Positions 1-10,323 of a stretch of 64,000 nucleotides of DNA are shown here, in pieces. Origin of the DNA: Cytauxzoon felis (taxonomy: Eukaryota > Apicomplexa > Aconoidasida > Piroplasmida > Theileriidae); NCBI GenBank assembly GCA_020283715.1, contig JAIQCW010000156.1:1-64000 (forward strand), given 5' to 3'. The notes under the pieces are model-generated. The model was given only the letters and a program-made list of their open reading frames with translations, was not told the origin of the DNA and searched no databases. The position numbers were made by a program, and so were the translations under genes. Position 1 is the stretch's first letter, and the number at the start of each line of letters is the position of its first letter.

Positions 1-330
1 GTCTACGGGGAGATAATCAAATGAGCTCTCTGCAAGAGGACTATATCGAATTCCACTTGATGTTACAACATCAACCTTATCTTCGTCTTGCAGACAACTA
101 TCTACATGATGTCCAATCCTGACGTCAGCTTCATTATTTAGTTTCCCTCCGCTTCCCTGAGATCAGCTGCGGGTTCCAGATGAGGTCCAGTACTTACTCC
201 ATTTGAGGTCCAATCCATACCTTCTTCATCGCCACGATCTCCGGGAGTGGCTCTACCGTTTACGGGGATTGAATTAGAAGAGCTGTCTGCAGGACGAGGA
301 GATGCAACATGGACCTCGAGTGGAGATCTC
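1..330 (-). repeat. Interspersed mosaic element, copy 1 (E and F modules)
   Basis: Read on the minus strand, module F (about 231-280, ATPGDRG frame) is followed by a spacer and module E (about 135-178, ADLREAEG frame), with a cap resembling agctgtctgcaggac near 280-294. A second cap (about 82-96) and a further degenerate cap (about 24-41) lie to the left, so the copy or a neighbouring one may run off the window. Part of it is read through by the 138-779 open frame. Confidence 0.8.
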
Positions 331-779
331 TCTTCATGAGAATATGAAGATATAATTTTAGATGGTGAAGAGCTTCTACGGTGAGTGTGAAAGCCAGTAC
401 GTACTCTATAGTCACTACGTATGGTTTCCTTTCTATTTAATTCCTTATCATGATCTATGGGTGTAATAAAGCTATCCTTTTTCTTGGGTATTGGTAGATA
501 TGATGTCTTCTTGGGTATCTTTGAGTCCTTTAATTTATGGTTTATATTGGCAGACTCTGTACTACTACCATTATACTTTGAATATCCGCGATAATTTGTA
601 CCCTTATAATTACTAAATATATTATTATTCTTAAATTTGATATTGCGATTATTATGCTTGAACGAATCATTAAAATTGGCGCGCGTCAATTCAGTTCTGT
701 GATAACTATTGGTCCTATCATCATGTAAATCTCTAGAACTTGAACTATTCCAGCCTTTTCTATACCTTTCGCGATTCAT
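138..779 (-). CDS. Low-complexity Ser/Arg/Asn-rich protein with repeat-derived C-terminus (possibly 5' exon only)
   Basis: The frame encodes 213 residues and opens with MNRERYRKGWNSSSSRD. The first 150 or so residues are rich in Ser, Arg, Asn and His with no domain I recognise. The last 60 or so are encoded by an interspersed element (SPLEVH, NGRATPGDRG, ADLREAEGN), and the stop lies inside module E. In most other genes of this window the element is intronic, so the true structure may instead have a donor upstream of about 340 and further exons off the left edge. No strong GTAAG/GTATG donor is visible before the element, and the frame stays open through it, so translation of the element is plausible. 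The promoter side (780 onward) is an AT-rich intergenic stretch. Function unknown. Confidence 0.5.
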   Translation of the reverse strand: MNRERYRKGWNSSSSRDLHDDRTNSYHRTELTRANFNDSFKHNNRNIKFKNNNIFSNYKGTNYRGYSKYNGSSTESANINHKLKDSKIPKKTSYLPIPKKKDSFITPIDHDKELNRKETIRSDYRVRTGFHTHRRSSSPSKIISSYSHEERSPLEVHVASPRPADSSSNSIPVNGRATPGDRGDEEGMDWTSNGVSTGPHLEPAADLREAEGN

Positions 780-1282
780 ATTTCCATTATTTATTCATTT
801 AAGTGTAAATTTTAGTTTCTATAAAATTTATACAGAGGTACAGCATGATTACAATCTCTATCATGTCTGTATAATTAATTAGCAGAAAATAACCATTAAT
901 TGACTATAATGAGAATTAAATTCTCAATAGTTTAAAATGACAATTTAATTACAATAAATTACAAGATTTATTAAATGATATCTACAGCCACATTCTGACA
1001 GCGTCAATTATAGACATTCTGCACCATAGTAATTACCTTTTACAATATCTATATATTCCAAGAGGTAAATTATGCCATGAGTATTTTATGGTATTTAAAG
1101 AGATATAATAGACTATTGTGGATTTAAGAGGTATGTGAGGAATACTAGACGAATATACAATGAGCTTCACATACTCGATTTCTATAACATATTTCAGCAC
1201 ATATAAAAAACACCATAAGTTACGGTTTTAAAACACTATAATACTGCGGGTTGTATGAGGTGGAATCAGACATAGGCGAGTA
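780..1282. other. AT-rich intergenic stretch
   Basis: About 500 bases between the 138-779 gene and a possible small gene at 1283. No conserved coding region was recognised. The minus strand around 1000-1220 has a stop-free frame of roughly 80 codons without a good start or family resemblance, which I treat as chance. Confidence 0.5.
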
Positions 1283-1462
1283 ATGACTTCTCATCAACCA
1301 TTTGATTTTATTAAACCGTTCTTGAATAACTACGTTGATAATCTTATAAATAAAGCAAAGGTGAGGAAATGATGGCGGAATTAGTAGTGGTTTGGTCGAG
1401 GGTCAATTTATATCAGAAGAGTTGTAATATCAAAAGTTTTCCGATATGAAATGAAATTTTGA
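1283..1462 (+). CDS. Possible 50-residue two-exon protein
   Basis: Exon 1 (1283-1360) starts MTSHQPFDFIKPFLNNYVD. A 27-bp intron (1361-1387, gtgagg...tag) joins in phase 0 to exon 2 (1388-1462), which ends in a basic stretch. Size, basic C-terminus and position just upstream of an ATP synthase subunit gene would suit a tiny mitochondrial inner-membrane protein, but I recognise no family. The intron is shorter than most here, and a protein this short could be a chance frame. Confidence 0.35.
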
Positions 1463-1621
1463 ATTATATAATTATAACAAATGATAAATATATTTTTAAC
1501 GATGATTTAATAATAAAATCTTCTTGAATCCATAATCTTCATTTCACTCCTGTCTAAAATTCAGTATACACCACACAACATACATCAATAACTCCACCTA
1601 GAGGTAAATATCATCAAACTG

Positions 1622-2305
1622 ATGAGAAAAATGAATAACGTGATAAATAGTATTAAATCCCTCGGTAGATTATCAAAATCGCATAATCATCTACGGAATA
1701 TTAATAGATTTTATACAACCGGTGATAATCGCAATAACAAGAATCTACTGGATGGCTGTGGTATAATAGGATCATATGCCAACGCGTTATTTACAGCTTC
1801 AAAGGCGGCTGGAAATTTAAAAAATGTTATGGACGATTTGTTGTTTTTATCAGAGGCACTACAGACATGTGAAGACTTTTCCACATTTATTACTACACCA
1901 GGGTTAACATCTGTGGATAAAATTAAATTTTTAAGAGAAGGTTTAGAGAGTGTCACATCTCCACTGCAATTACAGACTTTGAATTGTTTGGAGATGTTAT
2001 TTGAACAAAAGAGATCAAATGAGATTCTAAAATTGAAGAAATATTTCGAGACACTTTATCTTAATGAGAATGGGCAGTTGAAATGTTTAGTACAATCTGC
2101 CGTACAATTAAGTGATAGTCAGAAGAATCTAATAGCTAATGGCATTAGGCATCGTCTAAATAACAAAATGGAACCAATCATAGAATATAAAATCAATCCA
2201 AACATATTAGGTGGTCTTGTTGTCAATGTTGGTGATGATATTATAGATGCATCAATTTCCAATCAACTCGAGCGCATGCAAGCACAATTAAGTCATCAAT
2301 CCTAG
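1622..2305 (+). CDS. Mitochondrial ATP synthase OSCP/delta subunit
   Basis: An intronless 227-residue protein. Residues 1-40 are basic and hydroxylated, as expected for a mitochondrial presequence. The rest matches the OSCP/delta family: an N-terminal helical domain with YANALFTAS (Y-A-x-A-L-F signature), and a C-terminal domain with NPNILGGLVVNVGDDIIDASI, the family's most conserved stretch (I-x-GG-x-x-V-x-x-G-D-x-x-x-D-x-S). Family knowledge: OSCP connects the F1 catalytic head to the peripheral stalk of the F1Fo ATP synthase on the matrix side of the inner membrane. Length is normal. The first Met is used; a second Met three codons on would give the same mature protein. Confidence 0.93.
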   Translation: MRKMNNVINSIKSLGRLSKSHNHLRNINRFYTTGDNRNNKNLLDGCGIIGSYANALFTASKAAGNLKNVMDDLLFLSEALQTCEDFSTFITTPGLTSVDKIKFLREGLESVTSPLQLQTLNCLEMLFEQKRSNEILKLKKYFETLYLNENGQLKCLVQSAVQLSDSQKNLIANGIRHRLNNKMEPIIEYKINPNILGGLVVNVGDDIIDASISNQLERMQAQLSHQS

Positions 2306-2375
2306 TTACAAAAAGTCTCCTTATAGCTTCATTAAACCTCGCTCTATATTACACTTGAGCTGCAATCAATGTTCC

Positions 2376-2640
2376 ACTCGCTTCCACAGTAGGTCTTGCA
2401 GACAGCTCTCCACTCGAGGTCAATCCTGCCGTCAGCTCTTCTATTTACATATCTCTAAAGAGTAGAGCCACTCCCAGAGATCGTGGCGGAAGTGTAGTAT
2501 GTAACCTCAAGTGGAAGTGAAATACCTGTAAGCGATCTCCGGGAGCTGGAAGGGGAACTAAAAGGAAGAGCTGACGGCAGGACGAAGAGAGGTGATGGAA
2601 GAGGCTAAGGTAGTGATTGGACTTCAGATGCAACCCTCTA
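2376..2640 (+). repeat. Interspersed mosaic element, copy 2 (intergenic)
   Basis: Plus-strand order: cap (cttgcagacagctct), cap (cctgccgtcagctctt), module F with ccactcccagagatcgtggc (about 2470-2489), spacer with acctcaagtgga, a variant module E (gatctccgggagctggaagg near 2536), then inverted cap agctgacggcagga. It lies between the 3' ends of the convergent OSCP and p25-alpha genes. Confidence 0.9.
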
Positions 2641-2697
2641 CGTCAAGTCTATCAATTGTTCACAATCCATGAGTTGTACAATACTACGTTGACGTTG

Positions 2698-3069
2698 TCA
2701 ATTAGTTCCTCTTAATTTCAATAATACTTTAATCAAGATGTCTAATTCTATATCCAGCACCTTTGCTACTTCATTTAACGATTGCTTAAACTCATCGAAC
2801 GTTATGGATCTTGACGCCTGAAAAATTGAAATTTAGAGGTTTAACTTCAAAAAATCGCAGCAAACGCTTACCTTTGGTTTATACTTCATGAAAACCAGGT
2901 CTAGTGTTATGGTACTTAGTAATGTATCTAATAGTTTGGCATCTTTAAACATTTTAATGTACATTTTACTGTCCAATTTATTCTTTTTATTGGAGTATTT
3001 ATTATAAATTTCTTTAATATCTTCATTCATTTCTTTATAGTTTACATTATAATTATTTGAAAACTGCAT
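2698..3069 (-). CDS. p25-alpha (TPPP-like) domain protein
   Basis: Two exons (3069-2872 and 2817-2698) flank a 54-bp intron (2818-2871, gtaagc...cag), giving 105 residues. The product is essentially one p25-alpha domain: YNKYSNKKNKLDSKMYIKMF with KDAKLLD, then LDLVFMKYKPK and SRSITFDEFKQSLNEVAK, matching the family pattern of a helical core ending in ITFDEF-x-x-x-L-x-x-[IVL]A. Family knowledge: p25-alpha proteins (TPPP, apicortin) bind and bundle microtubules; apicortin adds a doublecortin domain, absent here. Role in this organism is inferred to be cytoskeletal. The 3' end converges on an interspersed element 60 bp away. Confidence 0.85.
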
Positions 3070-3730
3070 TAATATGGGTTCAATTTACCGATTTATACAG
3101 TCTGTACATATTAGTTGTTATACTGGTACATCTATACATTAATGATTTATATATTATAAAAAATGTTATAAATTACGATTATACAAAATATTCAGGTGTA
3201 ATTATTCATTATTGAATTAGTATATAGTTATACATGTGTATTACTAGAGGTTTAAAGTATTGAATCAACAATTATACACATACGTCTCATACAGACAGGG
3301 TTCGGATTCCATTTATAATTTTTAATGAGTTCACTACCAAAAGATTTCAAATTTGAGATATTTAGTATTAATAAAGTTGAATAATTATGATCTAATGATG
3401 ATATTTAAATTTAAATGAGTTTTTATGTAAATTCAAAATCTATGACCAAGAGCCATAATCAAGGCATGAACGGTTCATTTCAACATGTCTTCGGAAATAA
3501 TGTTAATTATTTATGTCCTAGATGTTTTATAAGTTGTATTTTAATGGTTTAAATAATATTACGTGAATTTGTAATTATTTACACCATTCTCTTGGCCCTG
3601 GCGATGATAGGATCTATTATTTGAACTTCTCCAATAACTCATTGTAAAATCCAAATATAAACCATTTATTATTTTTTTAAAATGTATAGTATTCAATTTT
3701 AATGTATTATTTCTTTATTTTACTTTAAAA
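3070..3730. other. Intergenic stretch, no recognised gene
   Basis: About 660 AT-rich bases between the divergent p25-alpha (-) and prefoldin (+) genes, likely holding both promoters. On the minus strand a short frame begins at 3642 (MSYWRSSNNRSYHRQGQ); with a possible 73-bp intron it would make about 42 residues. It is too short to support as a gene. Confidence 0.5.
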
Positions 3731-4493
3731 ATGAGTTATGTTGGTCTGGTCTCTAATACTGACGAGCACAGTATACCTACGGCCAAATTTATTGTATGTC
3801 TATGTCTATATAGATTATTATGTAGTATATTTCATATTTAGGATGATGTAGAGTCGTTTGTAGCCGACAGAGATCCTGTTGTAGTAACGAATGTAGCGAA
3901 GGAGCTCTTGGCGTATGTTTAATACACGTAGCTCAACATCAATATCTAATACAGGAAGTATCGCTTTATGGAGAAGTCAATGTTATCAAAATTAGGTGCA
4001 TTGGATGAGAAACTTCCAGAATTGAAGGATGCTATACGTACATTAGAGCGTATGAGTCATAGACGTGTAAGATTCCATGATAAAATCATATATTATATCT
4101 CAGGATACTGGAGATGATTCAGATTTGCATACGATTTTCAAAATATCAGATACTTTATATTCAGAAGCTGTGATACCACCTACAGATACGATATATTTAT
4201 GGCTTGGTGTAAGTTGTACAATACTCCAATCAATTTCAAAAATCTCAGGCCAATACAATGGTAGAGTATACAATTAAAGATGCCATAGAATTATTAAACG
4301 AACAGTATAAGAACGCTGAGGAGAATATAGAACGTGTAGTAAGTTGATGATGACTTCATCATCCAAACCTCATCAGAAAAATGAAATGGAATGGCTAAAA
4401 AAACAAATTACATCAACAGAAATCACAGTCGCCAGATTACATAATTATTGCGTATCAAGAAAGAATACAGAAAGGAAAGATGATACTGCTTAA
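3731..4493 (+). CDS. Prefoldin subunit 3 (VBP1/Pac10 family)
   Basis: Six exons (3731-3793, 3842-3912, 3955-4066, 4104-4208, 4249-4338, 4377-4493) join in phase to 185 residues; introns are 37-48 bp with gtatg/gtaag donors. The second half is diagnostic: VIPPTDTIYLWLG, ANTMVEYTIKDAIELL and QITSTEITVARLHNY correspond to the beta-hairpin and C-terminal coiled-coil of PFD3 (TTTEVNIARVYNWDV-type end). The N-terminal half supplies the other coiled-coil helix (KYRFMEKSMLSKL). Family knowledge: alpha-type subunit of the cytosolic hexameric prefoldin chaperone that hands nascent actin and tubulin to the CCT chaperonin. Length matches the family. Confidence 0.92.
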
Positions 4494-4579
4494 CCCGAAC
4501 GAGACAGTCGAAACTAAATCAAATATACCTCATCATTTATTTCCTGTTGAACCATAGTTGGGATGGATAGAGCTAGACC

Positions 4580-4690
4580 ATCTATGTTCATCCTGCCATC
4601 AACTCTTCTATTTAGTTATCCCTAAAGGGTGATGCCACTCCCGGAGATCGTGGTAAGATAGTGTTGTAAACTCAACTGGGAAGGAAGTTA
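4580..4690 (+). repeat. Interspersed mosaic element, copy 3 (truncated, intergenic)
   Basis: A short, decayed copy: cap cctgccatcaactcttcta, then module F (about 4605-4652) with ccactcccggagatcgtggt and a remnant aaactcaactggga. Module E is missing. It lies 3' of the prefoldin gene. Confidence 0.8.
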
Positions 4691-4756
4691 CATGTAGAAG
4701 ATTTAGTGAATTATAGATAATATCGCTTATGAATTTAAATTTAATATAAAAATTTA

Positions 4757-5017
4757 TTATATATTGCAGTATATTAATATCGTATTTTTACGATATTTAT
4801 TGTATATTATTATAGCACATGGGGCATAAATTCCACCCGCTCTATTATCTGTATATAGGTAGGCATTTTGATGGTTGTTGTGAACCTTAGTCGACTGTGC
4901 TCGAACAGGATCACTTCTATAGTGAATCCAACTATCGATAACATCAGCGACAGGTGCTGTCAACAACCGTGATGATGACCAAAACGCTCTGCCGTTTACA
5001 GAATTAAGTCTGGGCAT
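4757..5017 (-). CDS. Hypothetical small protein
   Basis: An 86-residue intronless frame starting MPRLNSVNGRAFWSSS. It has no signal peptide or domain I recognise; the middle is polar (YRSDPVRAQSTKVHNNHQN) and the C-terminus is Ile/Tyr-rich. It faces away from the SR-protein gene 300 bp to the right. A weak resemblance of NSVNGRA and PVAD to the two modules of the interspersed element, in the right order, is noted as a separate observation. Could be a real lineage-specific gene or a chance frame. Confidence 0.4.
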   Translation of the reverse strand: MPRLNSVNGRAFWSSSRLLTAPVADVIDSWIHYRSDPVRAQSTKVHNNHQNAYLYTDNRAGGIYAPCAIIIYNKYRKNTILIYCNI

Positions 5018-5316
5018 TATTTATGCTTTATGACGTCGATGAAGGTAATGACCTATATGGTCATATCGGTATTGAGCGAATCTGAACGACTGTTTAAATA
5101 AAATTATATATATAAATGTAAGAAAAATTAAATTTACAATGTAGAAACATTAATTGTACTTTATAAATCATATACTGTATAGATACACAATTTATTAAGT
5201 ATAAAGTTAAAATCTGCATTATTGAGAGTGACATTTTCGATAGTTGGACTACACATTTATTAATATGCACATAAATTTATCTACTTTTTGAGGATTGACG
5301 TGAGTGTCCGCTGTCA

Positions 5317-5983
5317 CTATGACTGTATTGTTTGATTAGAACTATCATCAACGAACCTGTAATTATCTTTATCATCACTGCGATGTCTATCATTATCTAA
5401 GCTTCTATAATTATAAGTAAAGATTATCGGTACAAACTTCAACTAACCCATTTCTATACCTGTCATGTGATCTTGAACGACGTTCCGACCGTGATCTCGA
5501 GCGTCGATCACGTGAGTAAGATCGCGATCTTCTACGAGAATCATCGCTGGAATATGATCTCCTTCTCCTACTTCTAGAATATGACCTTCGTCTTCTATGG
5601 TCTCTATGCTTCTATATATTTTATAATAATCATATATCAATAAGAAATCATACCATTTGATAAGGATCCGATCTACCACGCTTAGCAGTAAATACTTCTA
5701 TCTTATTCCCGTCGATATCAGCACCATCCATTTCACGCATAGCTAAATCAGCATCTTCAGATGAATAAAATTCAACGAATCCAAATCCACGAGGCCTCTT
5801 GGTATAGTAATCCAATGGCAAATATACATCACGTATATCACCATATTTAGAAAATATAGATCTCACCTTATCAGGTGATGTTTCATATCTTAAATTTCTT
5901 ATAAGTAGCGATATCTTACGCCTATCGCGACTCCTATCACTATCATGCATTTTTTCATTTAAATAGTTATCACCATTAATCAT
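5317..5983 (-). CDS. SR-family splicing factor (RRM + RS domain)
   Basis: Three exons (5983-5654, 5611-5460, 5404-5317) give 189 residues. Residues 23-100 form an RRM: ISLLIRNLRY (RNP2 region) and KRPRGFGFVEF (RNP1, R-G-F-G-F-V-E-F), very close to SRSF2/SRSF10-type RRMs including DVYLPLDYYTKRPRGFGF. Residues 111-165 are an RS domain of RS, SR and RR dipeptides. Family knowledge: nuclear SR proteins bind exonic enhancers and recruit the spliceosome, regulated by phosphorylation of the RS domain. Such a factor fits a genome with several short introns per gene. Introns are 42 and 55 bp. Confidence 0.92.
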
Positions 5984-6503
5984 AACATAACGGTATTCTT
6001 GGGTTACTCATAAAATTATCAATTACATAATATTTAGTATTTTATATATTAATTAATAATTAATTTAAAATTACAATAGAATTTATGTGCTAATATGTAC
6101 ATCTAATTGATTCGAAACAATAGAAGTATACCAAACACTAACATTACACGATCTTCGGCGATTTAGGTAGAATTATTAATAATTACTTATAAATTACAAT
6201 ATCTAAATAATTTACATCAATAAACTATATAAATCATTGGTATAATGTTGTATTGATGTCGTTTGTCCTGGAATGTAGTGTATTGAACTTTGAAATGTAT
6301 ATATATTAAATTGTACACTAGACATGCAGCATAATGATAATTAATTAATTAATATATATGAATTAACATAATTTTTACTAATTTGTATGATTTTTGTACC
6401 CAACATATACATGTGTTGTGTATGTATGTTACACACAATACATTTATAATATATATAACGCATGTATTGATACTGAACATTTGATTATTGGTGGCTGTAA
6501 AAA
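5984..6503. other. Bidirectional intergenic region
   Basis: About 520 AT-rich bases between the divergent SR-protein (-) and ADF (+) genes, presumably with both promoters. No coding region, repeat copy or structured RNA was recognised. Confidence 0.5.
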
Positions 6504-6904
6504 ATGGAGAGTGGTATTCGTGTAGATGATGAAGCAGTGAAGGTGTTTAATGAATTGAAAATTAAGAAAAAAAATAAGTATCTAGTATTAAAAATAAGGG
6601 ATAAACTTGTAGTTGTTGATAAACTAGGGGACGGTGGTGTTGATGATGTGGTTGCTGCATTGCCAACAGATGATTGCGCTTTTGTAGTATTCGATAAAGG
6701 TATTGATATATATTATACACATTAACCCATTTATAATTAGGTCGTGACGTTGTATTGTTTATGTACGCTGCTTCAACTTCATCTACTAATTCTCGTACTA
6801 TATATTCAACTACTAAACAGACTGTAGAAAAGGCCCTTGAAGGTGTTAAACTACACAAGAATCTCGTGGAAGATGCAGATGAAGTTAAAGAAGCACTTGC
6901 ATGA
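6504..6904 (+). CDS. Actin-depolymerising factor (ADF/cofilin)
   Basis: Two exons (6504-6699 and 6741-6904, 41-bp intron) give 119 residues, the short size typical of apicomplexan ADF1. MESGIRVDDEAVKVFNELK matches the conserved N-terminal S-G-I-x-V that contacts actin; CAFVVFDKGRDVVLFMYAAS is the central strand region, and SSTNSRTIYSTTKQTVEKAL the long actin-binding helix. Family knowledge: sequesters G-actin and promotes filament turnover, needed for gliding and invasion in apicomplexans. Gene ends face the 3' end of the SCYL gene 66 bp away. Confidence 0.95.
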
Positions 6905-6969
6905 ATTGATATATATACAGAATTATAATAAAAGCTTATTTATAATTTATTAATTGTAATTTTTGTAAA

Positions 6970-9332
6970 TTACCAATTTACATCTACGTCTACTTTATCA
7001 TCTGTATAAATGTGTGTGGTATATGGGTGTGTACGATCATACCAGTTAATGTTGATTTTATGGAGTTTAATATTTTATATATTGTTTCGAACGTCAATTT
7101 TTGTACATTTTTATCAATATCTAATATTGTACCCAGTAATAGAGGCAGTAATATCCTTACTTTGTCTTCTACAGTAAAGAAGCTATGCGATGCGGATATA
7201 GCCTATACAGATGAGAGATATATGCAATACGATTATTATATACCTCAATTGTAGCAACTTTAGATTTAGTAAATGTATCATTAAGTCCACTACTCCATAC
7301 TTGTGGCAAGTATTTATATATCAATTCTGTATCGATAAATGGTATAATCTTAGCAAAACATATTATAGAATTCGTACGTATAGTAGGCTCCACATCATCT
7401 ATACACTTTAATAAAGCTGTTACTGCTATATATTGCTGACGCTTTTTAATCTTTTTCACCACATAACATAATGACTTTATAGTTTCATCACGTATCTGTG
7501 ATGATAAATCATTGAAACCAATCAATAAATAATCAAATATGTCCTCAGATACCTGACGTTCGTCTAGTAATATATCCAGTTCAGGCATTTGGCATAATAA
7601 TGAATATCTATAATATGTATAATCATCAATCAATTATTGATCAATATATTGTCTACTCCACCTGAGGTTAGAACCTTGTCATCCACTAGGCGTGGGGCCT
7701 CTTCCAATTACCTATCTCTAAAGAGTAGAGCCACTCCCGGTGATCGTGGCGAAGGTGGAGGTAATGAGAATGTAACCTCAAGCGGAAGTGGAACACCCAT
7801 AGCTGATCTCAGGGAAGCGAAGGGAGACGTAAATGAAAGAGGCGCCACGCCTAGTGAGAAGGATTATAATGTACTAGAAGGATTTATCACGACTCGTTCG
7901 TTATGATGTTAAATATACCTGATGGATCGATCATTATCTTTAAAGAGATTGAGTATATGTGGATAGACTTGTTCTTTGAATTCATCTACTAATAGTGATT
8001 TGCAGATTAGTATAACAGATTCTAGTATTTTTGGTACGAGTGATTTATATAGTGTGATTGCTTTTAATATTTCTGGTAATAATTGTTTGCACTATAATTT
8101 TATGGTGTTTTTTATTTATGGTGCTTACTGATATATCAATAGGTATGTCTTTGATGATATTTGATAGTTTATTAAAGAAGTTATTTAATTCAATTTCAGA
8201 GTGTATATGTGATTGTGATAGATAATTTAATACCGTTACTGATAAATTATTTTTAAAATATGGATGCTCCTTTAGTATTGAATCTAAATCTAACTTTGTC
8301 ATTGATCCAATCAATTTCTATTGAAGGTTGTGAGAATAGATATCAATAAAAAACCCCACAAAGAGTAAGGATACCCCACGAGGGAATATTTTCCCACATA
8401 AATTACAAATACATACATAGACTTACATCAACGAGATCGTGTGCGATATTTGGTACATTGATTTTCATGCTATTTATATCAACACCATGATGTCTGGTGA
8501 TGCAACGTTCAATGTTACCGGACGATAATACATATATCCAACATATTAAGGCTCCTAATCCCCAACTAAAGATGTCCCATGAATATATACATCTCAACAT
8601 ACTAATCGATATAATAAGATTGTACAACTGTTGTATTAGGTATATAAGTACGCCAACCATCACGCCAAGTTACATGTGTCTTAACATCTGATATTAATAC
8701 GTGAAATGATAAATTGCAATCATTAACTAATTCGAAATTAAATAAACACCACGACCCTATATTTAAATGGGGTATACAAATAGTTATGGGGTATTTACCA
8801 TCATTTCTAACACAAATGCCCATGGGTGATACTTGGCAATATGTTAAGTTACATTTATCATGTAAGAAATGGATAGCAGAGAATATTTGACTTAGCCCTA
8901 ATGTAGGATCAGTAGATAGTGCTATAATTAATGAAAATTATAAGCTAAAAAATTCAACACACTATTTATAGTTAATGGATAACATCGTTCAGTTACAATC
9001 CAAATACCAAAATCAGTTTCTCTAGTATCCAATACACGTAATATGCCGGGATGACGAAATAACTTTATATTCTTTAAATGTTTCTTTGCCATTTCAATTT
9101 TGTACATAGGTACACCTAAATGATAAAAAACATTTCAGAATTAAAAAATACTCTCATTGTCTTTATTCTTGTATAACAACTTGAATATCGTTACCAAGTC
9201 CTTCTCATTTTTACCGTAACCATTGTGCCATGAAAAACACTGTAGTTGTCCAAACGGTAAATCAACCGCTTCACATTCCGTATAACCAAAATTTGGAGGC
9301 ACCGTACCCCGAGAGGTTAGGTACTTCAACAT
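6970..9332 (-). CDS. SCY1-like (SCYL1-type) pseudokinase with HEAT repeats
   Basis: Ten exons (9332-9152, 9115-8963, 8921-8799, 8756-8674, 8627-8427, 8317-8129, 8091-7919, 7607-7244, 7202-7043, 7001-6970) join to 552 residues. The first 250 or so residues are a kinase-like fold lacking a catalytic HRD/DFG: FGQLQCFSWHNG, ERCYPLTIN, GSWCLFNFELV and DIFSWGLGALICWIY (subdomain IX equivalent). The rest is alpha-helical HEAT, with the SCYL signature DNDRSIRYSLLCQMPELD and EPTIRTNSIICFAKI. Family knowledge: SCYL proteins act at the Golg/ER interface in COPI trafficking and tRNA export. Intron 7 (7608-7918, 311 bp) carries an interspersed element; the others are 36-46 bp, except one of 109. The intron-4 boundary is the least certain. 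Confidence 0.88.
7655..7870 (+). repeat. Interspersed mosaic element, copy 4 (in SCYL intron 7)
   Basis: Contains acctgaggtt, cap ccactaggcgtggggcctct, module F (about 7710-7752) with ccactcccggtgatcgtggc, spacer, acctcaagcgga, module E (about 7800-7835) and inverted cap ggcgccacgcctagtg. It is antisense to its host gene. The intron retains unique sequence on both sides, so the element was added to, rather than created, the intron. Confidence 0.92.
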
Positions 9333-9782
9333 TTTACATCATATACGGTTATACTACTACGCGGGAATGTGTATGATGATATAAACAGAATCATTATCTA
9401 ATGTGGTAATTTAAATGGATAGAATCTTGATTGCATGTCAATTAAAATGATAATCTGCTATGAATTATTGAGTAATAACAGATATGGAATCTAATATCGT
9501 CTATTGATAGATATGATGGACATAAAAGACTGTATATATACAAATTACATTAAACAACTGGATAAGCGTGAAATATATTTACTAGTGTTTTAAATACATG
9601 ATATTATATTAATATTTGGTGTTAAAATCCTCATATGTGTAGGAGTAGATCGTCTTCCACTAGTAGTTGAGGATCCGCCCAACATGACGTAAAATAGATG
9701 ATTCCTTCAAATTTGATAATAATTGAACATTGAAAGTTTATTTATTTATTATTAAATAAAATTATTTATTTAATTATAAAAA
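9333..9782. other. Bidirectional intergenic region
   Basis: About 450 AT-rich bases between the divergent SCYL (-) and RPL31 (+) genes. No coding sequence seen. A short cttccactag near 9650 resembles an element cap but is too short to call. Confidence 0.45.
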
Positions 9783-10220
9783 ATGGCTAGAGGTAAAATT
9801 TCTAAAAAAGTTTCCCATACATTTCACCCTATAGATAAACTCAAGAAGAAATCACTGACTCCAGTTACTAGAGATTACACTATACACTTACATAAAATGG
9901 TTCATCGCGTCACATTTAAGAAGAAGGCGCCAACGGCTATTAAGAAGATTAAGTTATTTGCATCTAAAGCCATGAAAACAAAGGTATGTAGAATACTAAT
10001 GATGTGTATAAATACTCTACAGGACGTGAGAATAGATACTAGATTGAATAAATTTATATGGTCAAATGGTATAAAGAATTTACCAAAGCGTGTTAGAGTG
10101 AGGATTTCACGTAAGCGTAACGATGATGAGGACGCTCGCGAACCGATGTTTACGCTGGTACAACACGTTCCAGTAGAAGATTTTTCCGGTCTCAAGACAG
10201 AAATAGTAGCTGACGAATGA
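9783..10220 (+). CDS. RPL31: 60S ribosomal protein eL31
   Basis: One 39-bp intron (9984-10022, gtatgt...acag), which has no stop and is a multiple of three, so reading through it would insert 13 spurious residues. Spliced length is 132 residues. [60 protein letters not shown] and [16 protein letters not shown] follow the eL31 family end to end. Family knowledge: lies near the peptide exit tunnel of the large subunit. The N-terminus has a slight extension relative to yeast. Confidence 0.96.
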   Translation: MARGKISKKVSHTFHPIDKLKKKSLTPVTRDYTIHLHKMVHRVTFKKKAPTAIKKIKLFASKAMKTKVCRILMMCINTLQDVRIDTRLNKFIWSNGIKNLPKRVRVRISRKRNDDEDAREPMFTLVQHVPVEDFSGLKTEIVADE

Positions 10221-10323
10221 AATTATAACATATAATTAATTTCTTTGCTATCGATGTTTGAGTCTATTGAGTATGCATGCCAGATCCTTTAGTTTAATGT
10301 TTTAGATTTGAAATATAGTTTAC

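Noticed and set aside
940..1220. Minus-strand stop-free stretch of about 80 codons
   Set aside because: No start codon or plausible upstream exon, no family resemblance; expected by chance in AT-rich spacer.
3290..3312. A T-loop-like string (gggttcggattcc) suggesting a tRNA
   Set aside because: No A-box, acceptor stem or anticodon arm can be formed from the preceding 60-70 bases.
7637..7906. Plus-strand frame through the element in SCYL intron 7 as an independent gene
   Set aside because: The same frame recurs in every element copy, and it lies antisense inside a well-supported intron.
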